Origin: Citrobacter freundii
GTDB taxonomy: Bacteria; Pseudomonadota; Gammaproteobacteria; Enterobacterales; Enterobacteriaceae
Assembly: GCF_011077955.1 (NCBI RefSeq)
Contig: NZ_JAALBX010000012.1
Span: forward strand, 57,382-121,381
Direction: 5' to 3'
DNA: 64,000 nt
In this document: in pieces, positions 9,495-18,384 of the stretch
Position numbering within the stretch: the first letter of the stretch is position 1
Layout: every line of letters begins with the position of its first letter
Notes under the pieces: generated by a model
Database searches by the model: none
What the model was told of the DNA's origin: nothing
The model's input: the letters and a program-made list of their open reading frames with translations, nothing else
Made by a program: the position numbers and the translations under genes

Positions 9495-10439
9495 ATGGCT
9501 CATTCAGGTTCACATTCCCATTCAACACATTCCGATAATCGTGGTAACAGCAACAAGTTGCTGGCGGCATTTTTTGTCACTGCTACGTTTATGCTTCTGG
9601 AAATTATTGGTGGGCTGATCTCAGGTTCACTGGCGCTATTAGCGGATGCCGGACACATGTTCACCGATGCAGCCGCGCTCCTCTTTGCCTTCCTCGCCGT
9701 CTATTTTGCCCGCCGTCCTCCAAACAATCGGCAAACGTTTGGGTGGCTTCGCCTGACGACGCTTGCCGCCTTTATCAATGCTATCGCGTTGGTAGTTATC
9801 ACACTGCTTATTGTATGGGAGGCCGTCATTCGCTTCTATCATCCCCAACCGGTTGCCGGGAAAACGATGATGGTGATTGCCGTAGCGGGGCTTTTCGCTA
9901 ATATCCTGGCGTTCTGGATATTGCATCGCGGTAGCGAAGAGAAAAACATGAACGTACGCGCCGCCGCGCTGCATGTGCTTGGCGATCTGCTGGGTTCTGT
10001 TGGGGCGATTATCGCGGCGATAGTGATCCTGTGGACCGGCTGGACGCCCGTCGACCCTATTTTATCCGTGCTGGTTTCGTGCCTGGTATTACGAAGCGCG
10101 TGGCAGTTGCTCAAAGAGAGCGTAAATGAACTGCTGGAGGGTGCGCCGAAAACACTCGATGTCGCAGCGCTTAAGCGCGCGTTAAGCCTGTCGATTCCTG
10201 AGGTGCGTAACGTACATCATGTGCATATCTGGCTGGTTGGCGAAAAGCCGGTAATGACGCTGCACGTACAGGTTATTCCGCCCCACGATCACGATGCGCT
10301 ACTGATACGTATCCATCACTTTCTTGAACATGAATATCAGATAGAACACGCGACGGTTCAGATGGAATACCAGCCCTGTACCGGGCCGGAATGCCATCTC
10401 TACCAGTCAGTCGCGTCTGAGCACCATCATCACCATTAA
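9495..10439 (+). CDS. zitB: Zn2+/H+ antiporter ZitB (cation diffusion facilitator)
   Basis: Inner-membrane zinc exporter of the CDF family, 314 residues with six predicted transmembrane segments. The transport-site pairs are visible in TM2 ([10 protein letters not shown], ~50-58) and TM5 ([10 protein letters not shown], ~157-166), each an H-x3-D. The cytoplasmic ends are His-rich: [11 protein letters not shown] at the start and a run of five His at the end, next to CTGPECH. The C-terminal domain has the usual HVHIW and HVQV strands. Convergent with pnuC; the two stop codons overlap by 4 bp, leaving no room for a conventional terminator. Confidence 0.95.
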   Translation: MAHSGSHSHSTHSDNRGNSNKLLAAFFVTATFMLLEIIGGLISGSLALLADAGHMFTDAAALLFAFLAVYFARRPPNNRQTFGWLRLTTLAAFINAIALVVITLLIVWEAVIRFYHPQPVAGKTMMVIAVAGLFANILAFWILHRGSEEKNMNVRAAALHVLGDLLGSVGAIIAAIVILWTGWTPVDPILSVLVSCLVLRSAWQLLKESVNELLEGAPKTLDVAALKRALSLSIPEVRNVHHVHIWLVGEKPVMTLHVQVIPPHDHDALLIRIHHFLEHEYQIEHATVQMEYQPCTGPECHLYQSVASEHHHHH

Positions 10440-11152
10440 CTGAACGCCCGTGAGCCGTGCTCGCGGGCGGCTTTAATCCACATCCGGCTGCCGTTGAGCG
10501 CAATAAAGGTCAGGATGAGATATTCAAGCGACATCGCCAGCACGCCTTGCAGCGCGAAAATCACTACGCTAATGACGTTAATGATGACCCACAATAACCA
10601 GTTCTCGACATATTTGCGGGTCATCAGGATCATCGCCACAATCGACAACACCATCATGCAGGAATCCCAGAACGGGAACGCATCTGGCTGGAGCGCCGGT
10701 TGCGTCACATTCAGGCCAAGCGCTTGCATAATGGACACGGCAATACGTGTCAGGAAACCGAATACCGAGTCGATATAAATCGTCATCAGGGCGATGGCGA
10801 CGACGCATGCCGCAAGCCACCCTATTGCTTTAGGCAGCGGTAACCAGCGAATTTTCAGCAGCGCTTCGTTATTGCTGGTTTGCCGCGACCACGCATACCA
10901 CCCGTAAATATTGGCGACGAAGAAAAATAGCTGGAGCAGTAAGCTGGCGTATAGCTGGATCTGGAAAAAAATCACCGCGAAAAGCGTGACGTTAATCAGG
11001 CCAAAGAAGTAGTTAATGATCTTCTCAAGACTTGCCAGCCAGATGCACAGAAGCCCGGCGACAGTACCAATGGCCTCAATCCATGACAGAGAATAACCAC
11101 CGGTCCCAATCGGAATATGCACCAGGATATTCTGCACGCTAAAAAAATCCAT
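10436..11152 (-). CDS. pnuC: Nicotinamide riboside transporter PnuC
   Basis: A 238-residue hydrophobic inner-membrane protein with about seven helices, homologous to E. coli PnuC (239 residues), which takes up nicotinamide riboside for NAD salvage. Trp- and Asn-rich helices ([24 protein letters not shown]) carry the family substrate-site motifs. It lies 44 bp downstream of nadA on the same strand and is probably co-transcribed under NadR. Confidence 0.94.
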   Translation of the reverse strand: MDFFSVQNILVHIPIGTGGYSLSWIEAIGTVAGLLCIWLASLEKIINYFFGLINVTLFAVIFFQIQLYASLLLQLFFFVANIYGWYAWSRQTSNNEALLKIRWLPLPKAIGWLAACVVAIALMTIYIDSVFGFLTRIAVSIMQALGLNVTQPALQPDAFPFWDSCMMVLSIVAMILMTRKYVENWLLWVIINVISVVIFALQGVLAMSLEYLILTFIALNGSRMWIKAAREHGSRAFS

Positions 11153-11196
11153 ATTTTCCCCAAAGCGTATACCAATACGCGACAGTCGTTTTACCG

Positions 11197-12240
11197 TTAA
11201 CGACGAAGTGTAGCCGCAAAATCCAACATGCGATTAAGCGGCACCAGCGCGCCTTCACGCAACGCGGCGTCCACATGAATCTCATGGGCGCTTCCACCGG
11301 CCTCAAGGCCTTCTGCAATCGCCTGAAGGCCATTCATTGCCATCCATGGGCAATGTGCGCAGCTACGGCATGTTGCGCCCTCGCCTGCGGTCGGTGCTTC
11401 AAGTAACTCTTTTTCAGGGCAGGCCTGCTGCATCTTGTAGAAAATGCCCCTGTCGGTTGCCACAATAAGCTGCGGATGCGGCAACGTTTTCGCAGCGGCG
11501 ATCAACTGGCTGGTAGAGCCCACCGCGTCGGCCATATCAACAATAGCCTGCGGCGATTCCGGGTGAACTAACACGGCGGCTTGTGGATACAGCGCTTTCA
11601 TTCGCGCAAGCGCCTGGGTTTTGAATTCGTCATGCACGATACAGGCGCCCTGCCAGCACAGTACATCCGCGCCGGTCTGTTTCTGTACGTAGTTTCCAAG
11701 ATGGCGATCCGGGGCCCAGATAATCTTCTCACCTAAGCTATCGAGATGTTCGATAAGCTCCACGGCGATACTGGAGGTGACCACCCAGTCCGCCCGCGCT
11801 TTGACGGCGGCGGAGGTGTTGGCATAAACCACCACAGTTCGATCCGGATGCGCGTCGCAGAACGCGCTAAATTCATCAATGGGGCATCCCAAATCGAGCG
11901 AGCATTCCGCCTCAAGGGTTGGCATCAGAATAGTTTTTTCAGGGCTGAGAATTTTGGCGGTTTCGCCCATAAAGCGCACGCCGGCGACCAAAAGCGTAGA
12001 GGCGTTGTGGTTTGCGCCAAAGCGCGCCATTTCAAGCGAGTCCGAGATACAACCGCCGGTCTCTTCCGCCAGTGCCTGGATTTCAGGATCGGTATAGTAA
12101 TGCGCCACCATCACCGCATCGCGCTCTTTGAGTAAGCGCTTTATTTTCTCTTTATAGAAAGCTTTCTCGTCATCATTAAGAGGACGTGGTTTGGGCGGGA
12201 ACGGGTAAATGGCATCTTCTGGTCTAAACATTACGCTCAT
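11197..12240 (-). CDS. nadA: Quinolinate synthase NadA
   Basis: [4Fe-4S] enzyme that condenses iminoaspartate with dihydroxyacetone phosphate in de novo NAD synthesis. 347 residues from ATG 12240 (MSVMFRPED); ten further upstream codons are open but not conserved. The three cluster cysteines are recognisable in ECSLDLGCP (~113), [12 protein letters not shown] (~200) and the C-terminal CRSCAHCPW (~291-297). All are present, so the enzyme should be active. Upstream is a NadR box and downstream is pnuC. Confidence 0.97.
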   Translation of the reverse strand: MSVMFRPEDAIYPFPPKPRPLNDDEKAFYKEKIKRLLKERDAVMVAHYYTDPEIQALAEETGGCISDSLEMARFGANHNASTLLVAGVRFMGETAKILSPEKTILMPTLEAECSLDLGCPIDEFSAFCDAHPDRTVVVYANTSAAVKARADWVVTSSIAVELIEHLDSLGEKIIWAPDRHLGNYVQKQTGADVLCWQGACIVHDEFKTQALARMKALYPQAAVLVHPESPQAIVDMADAVGSTSQLIAAAKTLPHPQLIVATDRGIFYKMQQACPEKELLEAPTAGEGATCRSCAHCPWMAMNGLQAIAEGLEAGGSAHEIHVDAALREGALVPLNRMLDFAATLRR

Positions 12241-12619
12241 CATGCAATCTCGTTTTACTGGCTGAACCATTTTACGGTTTAAAAGCCTGTTACCCGCTTA
12301 TAACCGCAAGATTGTTTTATATGCTAAACAAGATAGCCAATTTTGAACGAAAAGTCGTGAGGAAAATGCACCTTACACCACTTCCCGTAGCGCAACTAAA
12401 GTGCGCATCTGAGGCTCAAAAACGGTGGCGTTATTTTTACCCACCAGAATTGGGGAGGGAGATACTACCCGATATTGTCCCTTTAAGATTGTTCTGTATT
12501 TCAAGGAGTAAACATAAAAGTAACAATTTCGCTTGCCCCGGGATGAGGCACTATTTTCTTTTCAGGAGTGCGCTGCGTCAGCCCGGAAATTTGAAAATAC
12601 AACGAAAGGATTAAGAACA
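12241..12619. other. nadA/ail divergent intergenic region
   Basis: 379 bp holding the nadA promoter with its NadR box and, to the right, an untranslated stretch before the ail-like gene. An open frame from 12312 (100 codons) lacks a ribosome-binding site, overlaps the NadR box and encodes an unrecognisable basic peptide, so I do not call it a gene. No repeat or mobile-element end is seen. Confidence 0.5.
12313..12330 (-). promoter_or_regulatory. NadR box upstream of nadA
   Basis: TGTTTT-ATATGC-TAAACA matches the NadR consensus TGTTTA-N6-TAAACA at 11 of 12 positions and lies ~73 bp upstream of the nadA start. NadR represses nadA-pnuC and nadB when NAD is plentiful in E. coli and Salmonella. 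Confidence 0.85.
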
Positions 12620-13180
12620 GTGAAAAAGGTATCTCTGGCAGTTTTGCTCGCGGGCGGGATGATAAGTGGTGTAGCGCAGGCAGACAATCAATCCGTGTCA
12701 GTTGGTTATGCCCAAAGCAAAGTGGAAGATTTTAAAAATATTCGTGGCGTTAATCTTCAGTATCGCTATGAATTCGATTCGCCGGTAAGCCTGCTGGGCT
12801 CCTTTACTTATATGAAAGGCGATGATGACCAGAATTATTTTCTCGCCTCTGACTACGTCCAAAATCATGTAGAAGCAAAATACTATTCTTTGCTGGTAGG
12901 TCCGGCTTACCGCCTCAATGAGTATGTTTCACTGTACGCGCTGGGCGGCGTGGCCCGTACTAAAGCTGACGGCCATACCACGTGGCATAACGCTGGCGAT
13001 AATTATGTAGGTCGCGAAACCATTTCCGCCGATTCCACCTCTTTTGCCTACGGCGCAGGCGTGATTTTTAATCCGGTTGAGAATTTTACGGTGAATGTCG
13101 GCTATGAAGGCACCAATGCCGATCTTGAAGGCGATCGCGCCATTGATGGCTTTAACGTGGGCGTAGGCTACCGTTTCTAA
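12620..13180 (+). CDS. Ail/OmpX/Lom-family outer-membrane beta-barrel protein
   Basis: 186 residues from GTG 12620 behind AAAGGA. An ATG further upstream (12533) would place residues before the signal peptide and is rejected. Signal peptide ~21 residues (VKKVSLAVLLAGG... cut after VAQA). The mature part alternates hydrophobic and polar strands (SVSVGYAQSK, GVNLQYRYEF, YYSLLVGPAYRL) and ends in GVGYRF with the C-terminal aromatic signature of outer-membrane barrels, consistent with the eight-stranded Ail/OmpX fold. Family members serve in adhesion, serum resistance or membrane stress; which applies here is unknown. E. coli K-12 has no gene at this spot, so it is probably an acquired or lineage-specific insert beside the tRNA cluster. 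Confidence 0.88.
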   Translation: MKKVSLAVLLAGGMISGVAQADNQSVSVGYAQSKVEDFKNIRGVNLQYRYEFDSPVSLLGSFTYMKGDDDQNYFLASDYVQNHVEAKYYSLLVGPAYRLNEYVSLYALGGVARTKADGHTTWHNAGDNYVGRETISADSTSFAYGAGVIFNPVENFTVNVGYEGTNADLEGDRAIDGFNVGVGYRF

Positions 13181-13199
13181 GTTATCGTCGCGACGGAAC

Positions 13200-13226
13200 A
13201 AAAAAGCGCCTTTAGGGCGCTTTTTT
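13200..13226. terminator. Bidirectional terminator after ail (copy 2 of the tRNA-cluster terminator)
   Basis: AAAAAAGCGCCTTTAGGGCGCTTTTTT has A and T tracts on both sides. It follows the ail stop by 20 bp and is the same element as at 13354-13380, displaced by exactly 154 bp. Confidence 0.9.
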
Positions 13227-13230
13227 ACAT

Positions 13231-13248
13231 TGGTGGGTCGTGCAGGAT
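13231..13248 (-). repeat. Truncated tRNA-Lys 3' end (copy 1)
   Basis: TGGTGGGTCGTGCAGGAT is the complement of the last 18 nt of tRNA-Lys including CCA; the sequence then departs (GACTCG...). It sits between two identical terminators. The following 13249-13352 is GC-rich with hairpins and differs from the tails of copies 2 and 3. Confidence 0.9.
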
Positions 13249-13353
13249 GACTCGCGTTGCTCGCCCTTCAGGCCGTCGCCGCAGGCGGCTCCGTTGCCTC
13301 ACTGCGTTCGGCTCGAACCTACGGCAGGTCCGAATCTTTATACCGCAGATAGC

Positions 13354-13380
13354 AAAAAAGCGCCTTTAGGGCGCTTTTTT
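13354..13380. terminator. Terminator of the tRNA-Lys/Val cluster
   Basis: Same sequence as 13200-13226. It is 4 bp downstream (minus strand) of the last tRNA-Lys gene, so it is the primary end of the tRNA transcript. Confidence 0.92.
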
Positions 13381-13384
13381 ACAC

Positions 13385-13460
13385 TGGTGGGTCGTGCAGG
13401 ATTCGAACCTGCGACCAATTGATTAAAAGTCAACTGCTCTACCAACTGAGCTAACGACCC
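13385..13460 (-). tRNA. tRNA-Lys(UUU)
   Basis: 76 nt including encoded CCA; anticodon TTT in CTTTTAA, T-loop GGTTCGAATCC. Last gene of the five-tRNA cluster. Confidence 0.98.
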
Positions 13461-13491
13461 TTTCGGGAACTACTACCGCAGATTTTCAGAG

Positions 13492-13567
13492 TGGTGGGTC
13501 GTGCAGGATTCGAACCTGCGACCAATTGATTAAAAGTCAACTGCTCTACCAACTGAGCTAACGACCC
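13492..13567 (-). tRNA. tRNA-Lys(UUU)
   Basis: Sequence-identical to the other lysine tRNAs of the cluster; CCA encoded. Separated by 31 bp from the next copy. Confidence 0.98.
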
Positions 13568-13628
13568 ATACCGGGTCACATCTGAATGCGGGTAAAAATT
13601 CTGAGTCAGCGAGGCTGGCAACAGTCAT

Positions 13629-13646
13629 TGGTGGGTCGTGCAGGAT
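13629..13646 (-). repeat. Truncated tRNA-Lys 3' end (copy 2) with hairpin tail
   Basis: Exact 18-nt copy of the tRNA-Lys 3' end. It is joined to a tail (13647-13722) that shares CTCG...TCTCGCCC, CAACGTTATCCTT and CCACTTT with the tail of copy 3. It lies in the spacer between two tRNA-Lys genes. Confidence 0.9.
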
Positions 13647-13728
13647 GACTCGACTTCGTCTCGCCCTTTGGGCCGTTGCTGACGCAACGTTATCCTTTAC
13701 GGTCCAGTATTGCTATCCACTTTAAGAG

Positions 13729-13804
13729 TGGTGGGTCGTGCAGGATTCGAACCTGCGACCAATTGATTAAAAGTCAACTGCTCTACCAACTGAGCTAACG
13801 ACCC
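13729..13804 (-). tRNA. tRNA-Lys(UUU)
   Basis: 76 nt, identical body, CCA encoded. Directly follows tRNA-Val (3-bp gap) on the minus strand. Confidence 0.98.
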
Positions 13805-13807
13805 AAG

Positions 13808-13883
13808 TGGTGGGTGATGACGGGCTCGAACCGCCGACCCCCTCCGTGTAAAGGAGATGCTCTACCAACTGAGCTAATCACCC
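13808..13883 (-). tRNA. tRNA-Val(UAC)
   Basis: 76 nt with anticodon TAC in CTTTACACG, D-arm GCTCAGTTGGTAGAGC and encoded CCA. The Lys/Val mixture corresponds to the E. coli lysT-valT-lysW-valZ-lysYZQ locus, here with five genes instead of seven. Confidence 0.98.
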
Positions 13884-13909
13884 ACTGAGGTACTGAATAG
13901 TGCTAAAAG

Positions 13910-13927
13910 TGGTGTGTCGTGCAGGAT
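13910..13927 (-). repeat. Truncated tRNA-Lys 3' end (copy 3) with hairpin tail
   Basis: TGGTGTGTCGTGCAGGAT differs at one base from the tRNA 3' end. Its tail, 13928-14003, contains nested hairpins (CTCGGCTTCGCCTCG, GCCCTTCGGGC) and is clearly related to the tail of copy 2. Confidence 0.88.
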
Positions 13928-14008
13928 GACTCGGCTTCGCCTCGCCCTTCGGGCTGTTGCTGTGCAACGTTATCCTTCACACCTGATTACTGCTTTCCAC
14001 TTTGAAAG

Positions 14009-14084
14009 TGGTGGGTCGTGCAGGATTCGAACCTGCGACCAATTGATTAAAAGTCAACTGCTCTACCAACTGAGCTAACGACCC
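14009..14084 (-). tRNA. tRNA-Lys(UUU), first of the cluster
   Basis: 76 nt, identical to the other lysine tRNAs. It is promoter-proximal: the predicted -10 lies about 50 bp upstream. Confidence 0.98.
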
Positions 14085-14133
14085 ACTTTAAGCCACCTCG
14101 GGTTAACGTCGTATCCCTTGGCAACGGCGGCAT

Positions 14134-14161
14134 ATATTACTGATTTCAGATTCAGGCGCAA
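14134..14161 (-). promoter_or_regulatory. Putative sigma70 promoter of the tRNA cluster
   Basis: On the minus strand TTGCGC (14156-14161), a 16-bp spacer and TAATAT (14134-14139) are followed by a GC-rich stretch (GCCGCCG), the discriminator type of stringently controlled stable-RNA promoters. Position fits a start ~40 nt before the first tRNA. Confidence 0.65.
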
Positions 14162-14243
14162 CAAAAATTTCGATAGAGATCACTTAAGTGCTTAAGTTTC
14201 ACACGGTGAGACCAGAAAAACCGCATTCTGGTCGAACCATGAA

Positions 14244-15041
14244 CTATTGCATTGCACTTAAGCGTTTCTGAGCCTGTTTAGCACCTTCAGTATTTGGATA
14301 TTTACTGATGACCTGCTGATACACCGCTTTTGCTTTCGCGCTATCGCCTTTGTCTTGCATGATCAGCCCCACTTTATACATGGCGTCTGATGCTTTTGGC
14401 GATTTTGGGTAATTTTTAACGACTGAGGCGAAGTAAAACGCAGCGTCGTCTTTTTTACCCTTGTTGTAATTCAACTGCCCCAGCCAGTAATTGGCGTTCG
14501 GCTGATACGTTGAATCCGGGTACTTCTTCACAAAGTTCTGGAATGCCGCAATAGCGTCATCCTGGCGCGACTTATCCTGTACTAACGCGATAGCCGCGTT
14601 GTAGTCAGTATTCGCATCACCGCCCTGAACCGGTGCGTCAGAAGACGCGGCCGGCGCGTTAGCCGCGCTGTCGCCTGATGCCGCTGCGCCATTATTTTGC
14701 GCGCTGGCATCACCCGCCGGTGCTGCTCCGCCATTACTGAGGCTATCCATATGCAACAGGAGCTGCTTTTGACGTTCCACAACCTGGTTCAGCTGATATT
14801 GATTTTCCTGAATCTGACCGCGCAGTGAATCAATATCGTTCTGGTTATCGGAAAGTTGCTGCTGTAGTTGGGTTAAAAGCTGACTATGAGCGTTAGAAAT
14901 ACGCTCAAGTTGCGTGACCCGGTCTTCAACCGAGCCTGAGCCGACACTACTGATTGGCGCCTGTGCAAAAGCGGCCCAGGGGGCCGCTATGCCAACCAGT
15001 AACGACAGACTCAACAAATGATGTCTGAAGTTACTGCTCAT
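14244..15041 (-). CDS. cpoB: Cell division coordinator CpoB (YbgF)
   Basis: Periplasmic protein that couples the PBP1B/LpoB peptidoglycan machinery to Tol-driven outer-membrane constriction. 265 residues (E. coli 263). Signal peptide ~26 residues ending AAFA. A trimerising coiled coil follows (~35-100; VEDRVTQLERISNAH, QLNQVVERQKQLL), then an Ala/Ser/Gly-rich linker (~103-140) and three TPR units (YWLGQLNYNKGKKDDAAFYF, then AKAVYQQVISKYP). Only the linker differs noticeably from E. coli. Last gene of the tol-pal operon, 9 bp after pal. Confidence 0.96.
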   Translation of the reverse strand: MSSNFRHHLLSLSLLVGIAAPWAAFAQAPISSVGSGSVEDRVTQLERISNAHSQLLTQLQQQLSDNQNDIDSLRGQIQENQYQLNQVVERQKQLLLHMDSLSNGGAAPAGDASAQNNGAAASGDSAANAPAASSDAPVQGGDANTDYNAAIALVQDKSRQDDAIAAFQNFVKKYPDSTYQPNANYWLGQLNYNKGKKDDAAFYFASVVKNYPKSPKASDAMYKVGLIMQDKGDSAKAKAVYQQVISKYPNTEGAKQAQKRLSAMQ

Positions 15042-15050
15042 GCGATGCTC

Positions 15051-15599
<549 letters not shown>

Positions 15600-15609
15600 T
15601 TAATTATTA

Positions 15610-16902
15610 TTACAGATACGGCGACCAGGCAGGGAATTTGACCTGTCCATCAGTAGCCGGAAGACGCGCTTTGAAACGCCCATCTGTGGAAACCAGATTC
15701 AGCACAGATCCCATCCCCTGAGAAGAGCTGTAGATTACCATCGTGCCGTTAGGTGCCAGACTTGGCGTTTCATCCAGGAACGTTGACGACAGTGTTTGCA
15801 CGCCGCCCGTTACCAGATCCTGTTTAGCAATGTGTTGAGCGCCGCCATTGGAGCTTACCATCACCATAAATTTACCGTCAGAGCTCACATCAGCATCCTG
15901 GTTCTGCGAACCTTCCCAGGTAATGCGTTGCGGGGTACCGCCGTTAACGCTGACTTTATAAACTTGCGGACGACCCGCCTGGTCAGAGGTATAAGCCAGT
16001 GTTTGGCTATCCGGGAACCAGGTCGGTTCGGTGTTGTTGCTACGACCATCCGTCACCTGACGAATCTGGCCGGAACCAATATCCATCACATAGAGATTCA
16101 GGCTACCGGTTTTGGAGAGCGCAAACGCCAGTTTAGACCCGTCCGGCGAGAACGCCGGCGCGCCGTTGTGACGCGGGAAGGACGCAACCTGACGCACAGC
16201 ACCGTTCGCGAGCGTCTGGATAACCAGCGCAGAGCGACCGCTTTCAAACGTTACGTAAGCCACTTTTGAGCCGTCCGGAGACCAGGCCGGAGACATCAGC
16301 GGCTGCGGAGAACGGTGAACCACAAATTGGTTGTAGCCGTCGTAGTCAGATACGCGCAGTTCATACGGGAACTGGCCGCCATTGGTTTGCACCACATAAG
16401 CGATACGGGTACGGAACGCGCCTTTAATGCCGGTGAGTTTCTCAAACACTTCATCACTGGCAGTATGGCCTGCGTAACGCAGCCACTGTTTGTTCACTTT
16501 GTAAGAGTTCTGTGCCAGCACAGTACCCGGCGCGCCAGAGGTATCCACCAATTGATACGCAACGGTATAGCTGCCGTCGCCATTAGGCGTGACCTGCCCG
16601 ACAACCACAGCATCTATGCCCAACGCCGTCCACGCAGCAGGTTGAACTTCCTGTGCGGAACCCGGCTGCTGAGGCAGACGAGAACGATCTAACGGATTGA
16701 ATTTACCGCTGTTGCGAAGGTCAGCCGCCACAATGCCGCCAATATCTTCAGGCGCTGCGCCCGGCCCTGCCCATTTGAAAGGAGCAACACCAATCGGACG
16801 CGCTGAATCTACACCCTGGGTGATTTCAATGCGCACTTCTGCATGCAGCACTGCTGCCCACAGCATCAGAAAACTTAATGCTACTCGTAATGCCTGCTTC
16901 AT
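15610..16902 (-). CDS. tolB: Tol-Pal translocation protein TolB
   Basis: Periplasmic six-bladed beta-propeller that binds Pal and receives force through TolA. 430 residues from the second of two adjacent ATGs (16902), preferred for spacing to GGGAG and for the E. coli length. Signal peptide ~21 (ends LHA), N-terminal alpha/beta domain to ~150, then WD40-like repeats with [23 protein letters not shown] and SSDGKFMV. The TolA-box/Pal-binding N terminus after cleavage begins EVRIEI. Preceded by 132 bp, which could hold an internal promoter. Confidence 0.98.
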   Translation of the reverse strand: MKQALRVALSFLMLWAAVLHAEVRIEITQGVDSARPIGVAPFKWAGPGAAPEDIGGIVAADLRNSGKFNPLDRSRLPQQPGSAQEVQPAAWTALGIDAVVVGQVTPNGDGSYTVAYQLVDTSGAPGTVLAQNSYKVNKQWLRYAGHTASDEVFEKLTGIKGAFRTRIAYVVQTNGGQFPYELRVSDYDGYNQFVVHRSPQPLMSPAWSPDGSKVAYVTFESGRSALVIQTLANGAVRQVASFPRHNGAPAFSPDGSKLAFALSKTGSLNLYVMDIGSGQIRQVTDGRSNNTEPTWFPDSQTLAYTSDQAGRPQVYKVSVNGGTPQRITWEGSQNQDADVSSDGKFMVMVSSNGGAQHIAKQDLVTGGVQTLSSTFLDETPSLAPNGTMVIYSSSQGMGSVLNLVSTDGRFKARLPATDGQVKFPAWSPYL

Positions 16903-17034
16903 CATTTCTCCCTTATCTGGACGTTATGCCCACGATAATTTAGCAGAATGTTAACAAACCCAAAAACCTAAGGCGACTCCAACACTGACACTTAGCTTAG
17001 CGAACTATCACCGTATTCACGGGAGATAATAATA

Positions 17035-18345
17035 CTAAGGTTTAAAGTCCAGCGGAGCATTTTTAAACACTTCGTACACATCCTGGCTTGGTGGTTTCGG
17101 GATTTTCGCAAGCCTTGCCGCTGCTACCGCAGCCTGACATAACGCCGGGTCCCCACCTTCTGACCGGATATCAAGCAATAAGCCATCTGGTGCCAGTTTT
17201 ACCCGTAAGGTACAGGTTTTACCGGCAAAAGAAGGATCGTTGTAAAATTTACTTTCGATCGCAGATTTAATCTGGCCTGCATAATTACTGATATCAGCAC
17301 CAGAAGCGCCATTAGTTTTATTATTCCCTTTACCTGCGGCAGATGCGGTATTTCCTTTCGCTCCGCCCCCAGTTTTCGGCGCATTCTTACCTGAACTTAA
17401 ATCGCCGAACAGGTCGTCCACATCAGAAGCGGCGGCCTTTGCCGCTGCCGCTTTCTCAGCGGCGGCTTTCGCTGCAGCCGCTTTTTTATCTGCCGCCGCT
17501 TTTTCGGCCGCGGCTTTCTTCTCGGCTGCTGCTTTCGCCGCTGCCGCTTTTTCAGCAGCAGCCTTTTCAGCCGCCGCTTTTTCCGCCGCAGCCTGTTTGG
17601 CCGCTTCCGCCTGGGCTTTTTTCTCAGCTTCAGCTGCTTTCTTCGCGGCTTCAGCCTGTGCTTTCTTCTCAGCCTCCGCCGCTTTCTTCGCCGCTTCAGC
17701 CTGTGCTTTCTTCTCGGCGTCTGCGGCGGCTTTCGCCGCCTCGGCTTCCGCTTTTTTCTTCGCGTCCGCTGCCGCTTTAGCGGCCTCGGCTTGCGCTTTC
17801 TTCGCGGCATCTGCGGCGGCTTTAGCTTGCGCCTCAGCCTGCGCCTTCGCGTCGGCGGCGGCTTTCGCCTGTGCCTCAGCTTGCGCTTTAGCATCGGCTG
17901 CGGCTTTGGCTGCCGCGGCCTCAGCTTCTTTTTGTTTTTCTTGTGCTTGTTTCGCGGCTTCTTCAGCTTGCTTCTGCTGTTCTGCCTGTTCGCGGGCGTT
18001 TTCCTGCGCCTGCAAACGTTCTTTTTCAAGCTCCTTCAAACGCTGTTGCTCAGCCGCCTGCTTTTCGCGTAACTCTTCGGCCTGTTGTTGGGCCTCTTTT
18101 TCACGCTGTTCGGCAGCCTGTTTTGCGCTCGCCTGTTGCTGCTGCTGGCGATTGTACTGTTGCACTACCGCGCCGGGATCGACCATAACGGCATCAATAG
18201 CCGAACCGCCGCCACCGCCTGCGCTGGCGTCAATCTTTTCGTCAAACGAGCTCCAGATAAGTACTGCAATCAATAAGATATGCAGTATCACTGAAATAAT
18301 AATCGCCCGTTTCAGCTTGTCGTTTTGTTCGGTTGCCTTTGACAC
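17035..18345 (-). CDS. tolA: Tol-Pal envelope protein TolA
   Basis: Inner-membrane protein that transmits the TolQR proton-driven force to TolB/Pal. 436 residues versus 421 in E. coli. One N-terminal transmembrane helix (~14-34), then a Gly-rich hinge and a very long Ala/Lys/Glu/Gln helix (~60-310) made of repeats, including three 15-residue copies beginning EKKAQAEAAKKAA and copies of KAQAEAQAKAAADA. A Gly/Asn linker (~320-345) leads to the C-terminal domain with CTLRVKLAPDG and DPALCQAA, whose two Cys form the family disulfide. The extra length is in the repeat helix. Confidence 0.96.
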   Translation of the reverse strand: MSKATEQNDKLKRAIIISVILHILLIAVLIWSSFDEKIDASAGGGGGSAIDAVMVDPGAVVQQYNRQQQQQASAKQAAEQREKEAQQQAEELREKQAAEQQRLKELEKERLQAQENAREQAEQQKQAEEAAKQAQEKQKEAEAAAAKAAADAKAQAEAQAKAAADAKAQAEAQAKAAADAAKKAQAEAAKAAADAKKKAEAEAAKAAADAEKKAQAEAAKKAAEAEKKAQAEAAKKAAEAEKKAQAEAAKQAAAEKAAAEKAAAEKAAAAKAAAEKKAAAEKAAADKKAAAAKAAAEKAAAAKAAASDVDDLFGDLSSGKNAPKTGGGAKGNTASAAGKGNNKTNGASGADISNYAGQIKSAIESKFYNDPSFAGKTCTLRVKLAPDGLLLDIRSEGGDPALCQAAVAAARLAKIPKPPSQDVYEVFKNAPLDFKP

Positions 18346-18384
18346 TCTCGGTTCCCAAAAACTGTTCGCCTGTTAAGCGGATTG

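Noticed and set aside
12312..12614. 100-codon frame upstream of ail
   Set aside because: No ribosome-binding site, overlaps the NadR box and the ail leader, and gives an unrecognisable basic peptide.
13240..13422. 60-codon frame ending in VGRAGFEPATN
   Set aside because: This peptide is the well-known false translation across a tRNA T-arm and terminator; it overlaps tRNA-Lys and two terminators.
13385..14084. Regularly repeated identical segments that could suggest a CRISPR array
   Set aside because: The repeats are complete tRNA genes or their 3' ends with cloverleaf structure; spacing is irregular and there are no cas genes.
13181..14243. Integrated element at a tRNA attachment site
   Set aside because: Partial tRNA ends are present, but there is no integrase, recombination directionality gene or cargo apart from ail, and the fragments repeat inside the cluster instead of bracketing an insert.
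17397..18029. Arg/Lys/Pro-rich 210-codon frame on the minus strand and Ala/Ser/Phe-rich frames on the plus strand
   Set aside because: Frame shadows of the repetitive tolA helix; composition is explained by the GC-rich Ala/Lys codons of tolA.
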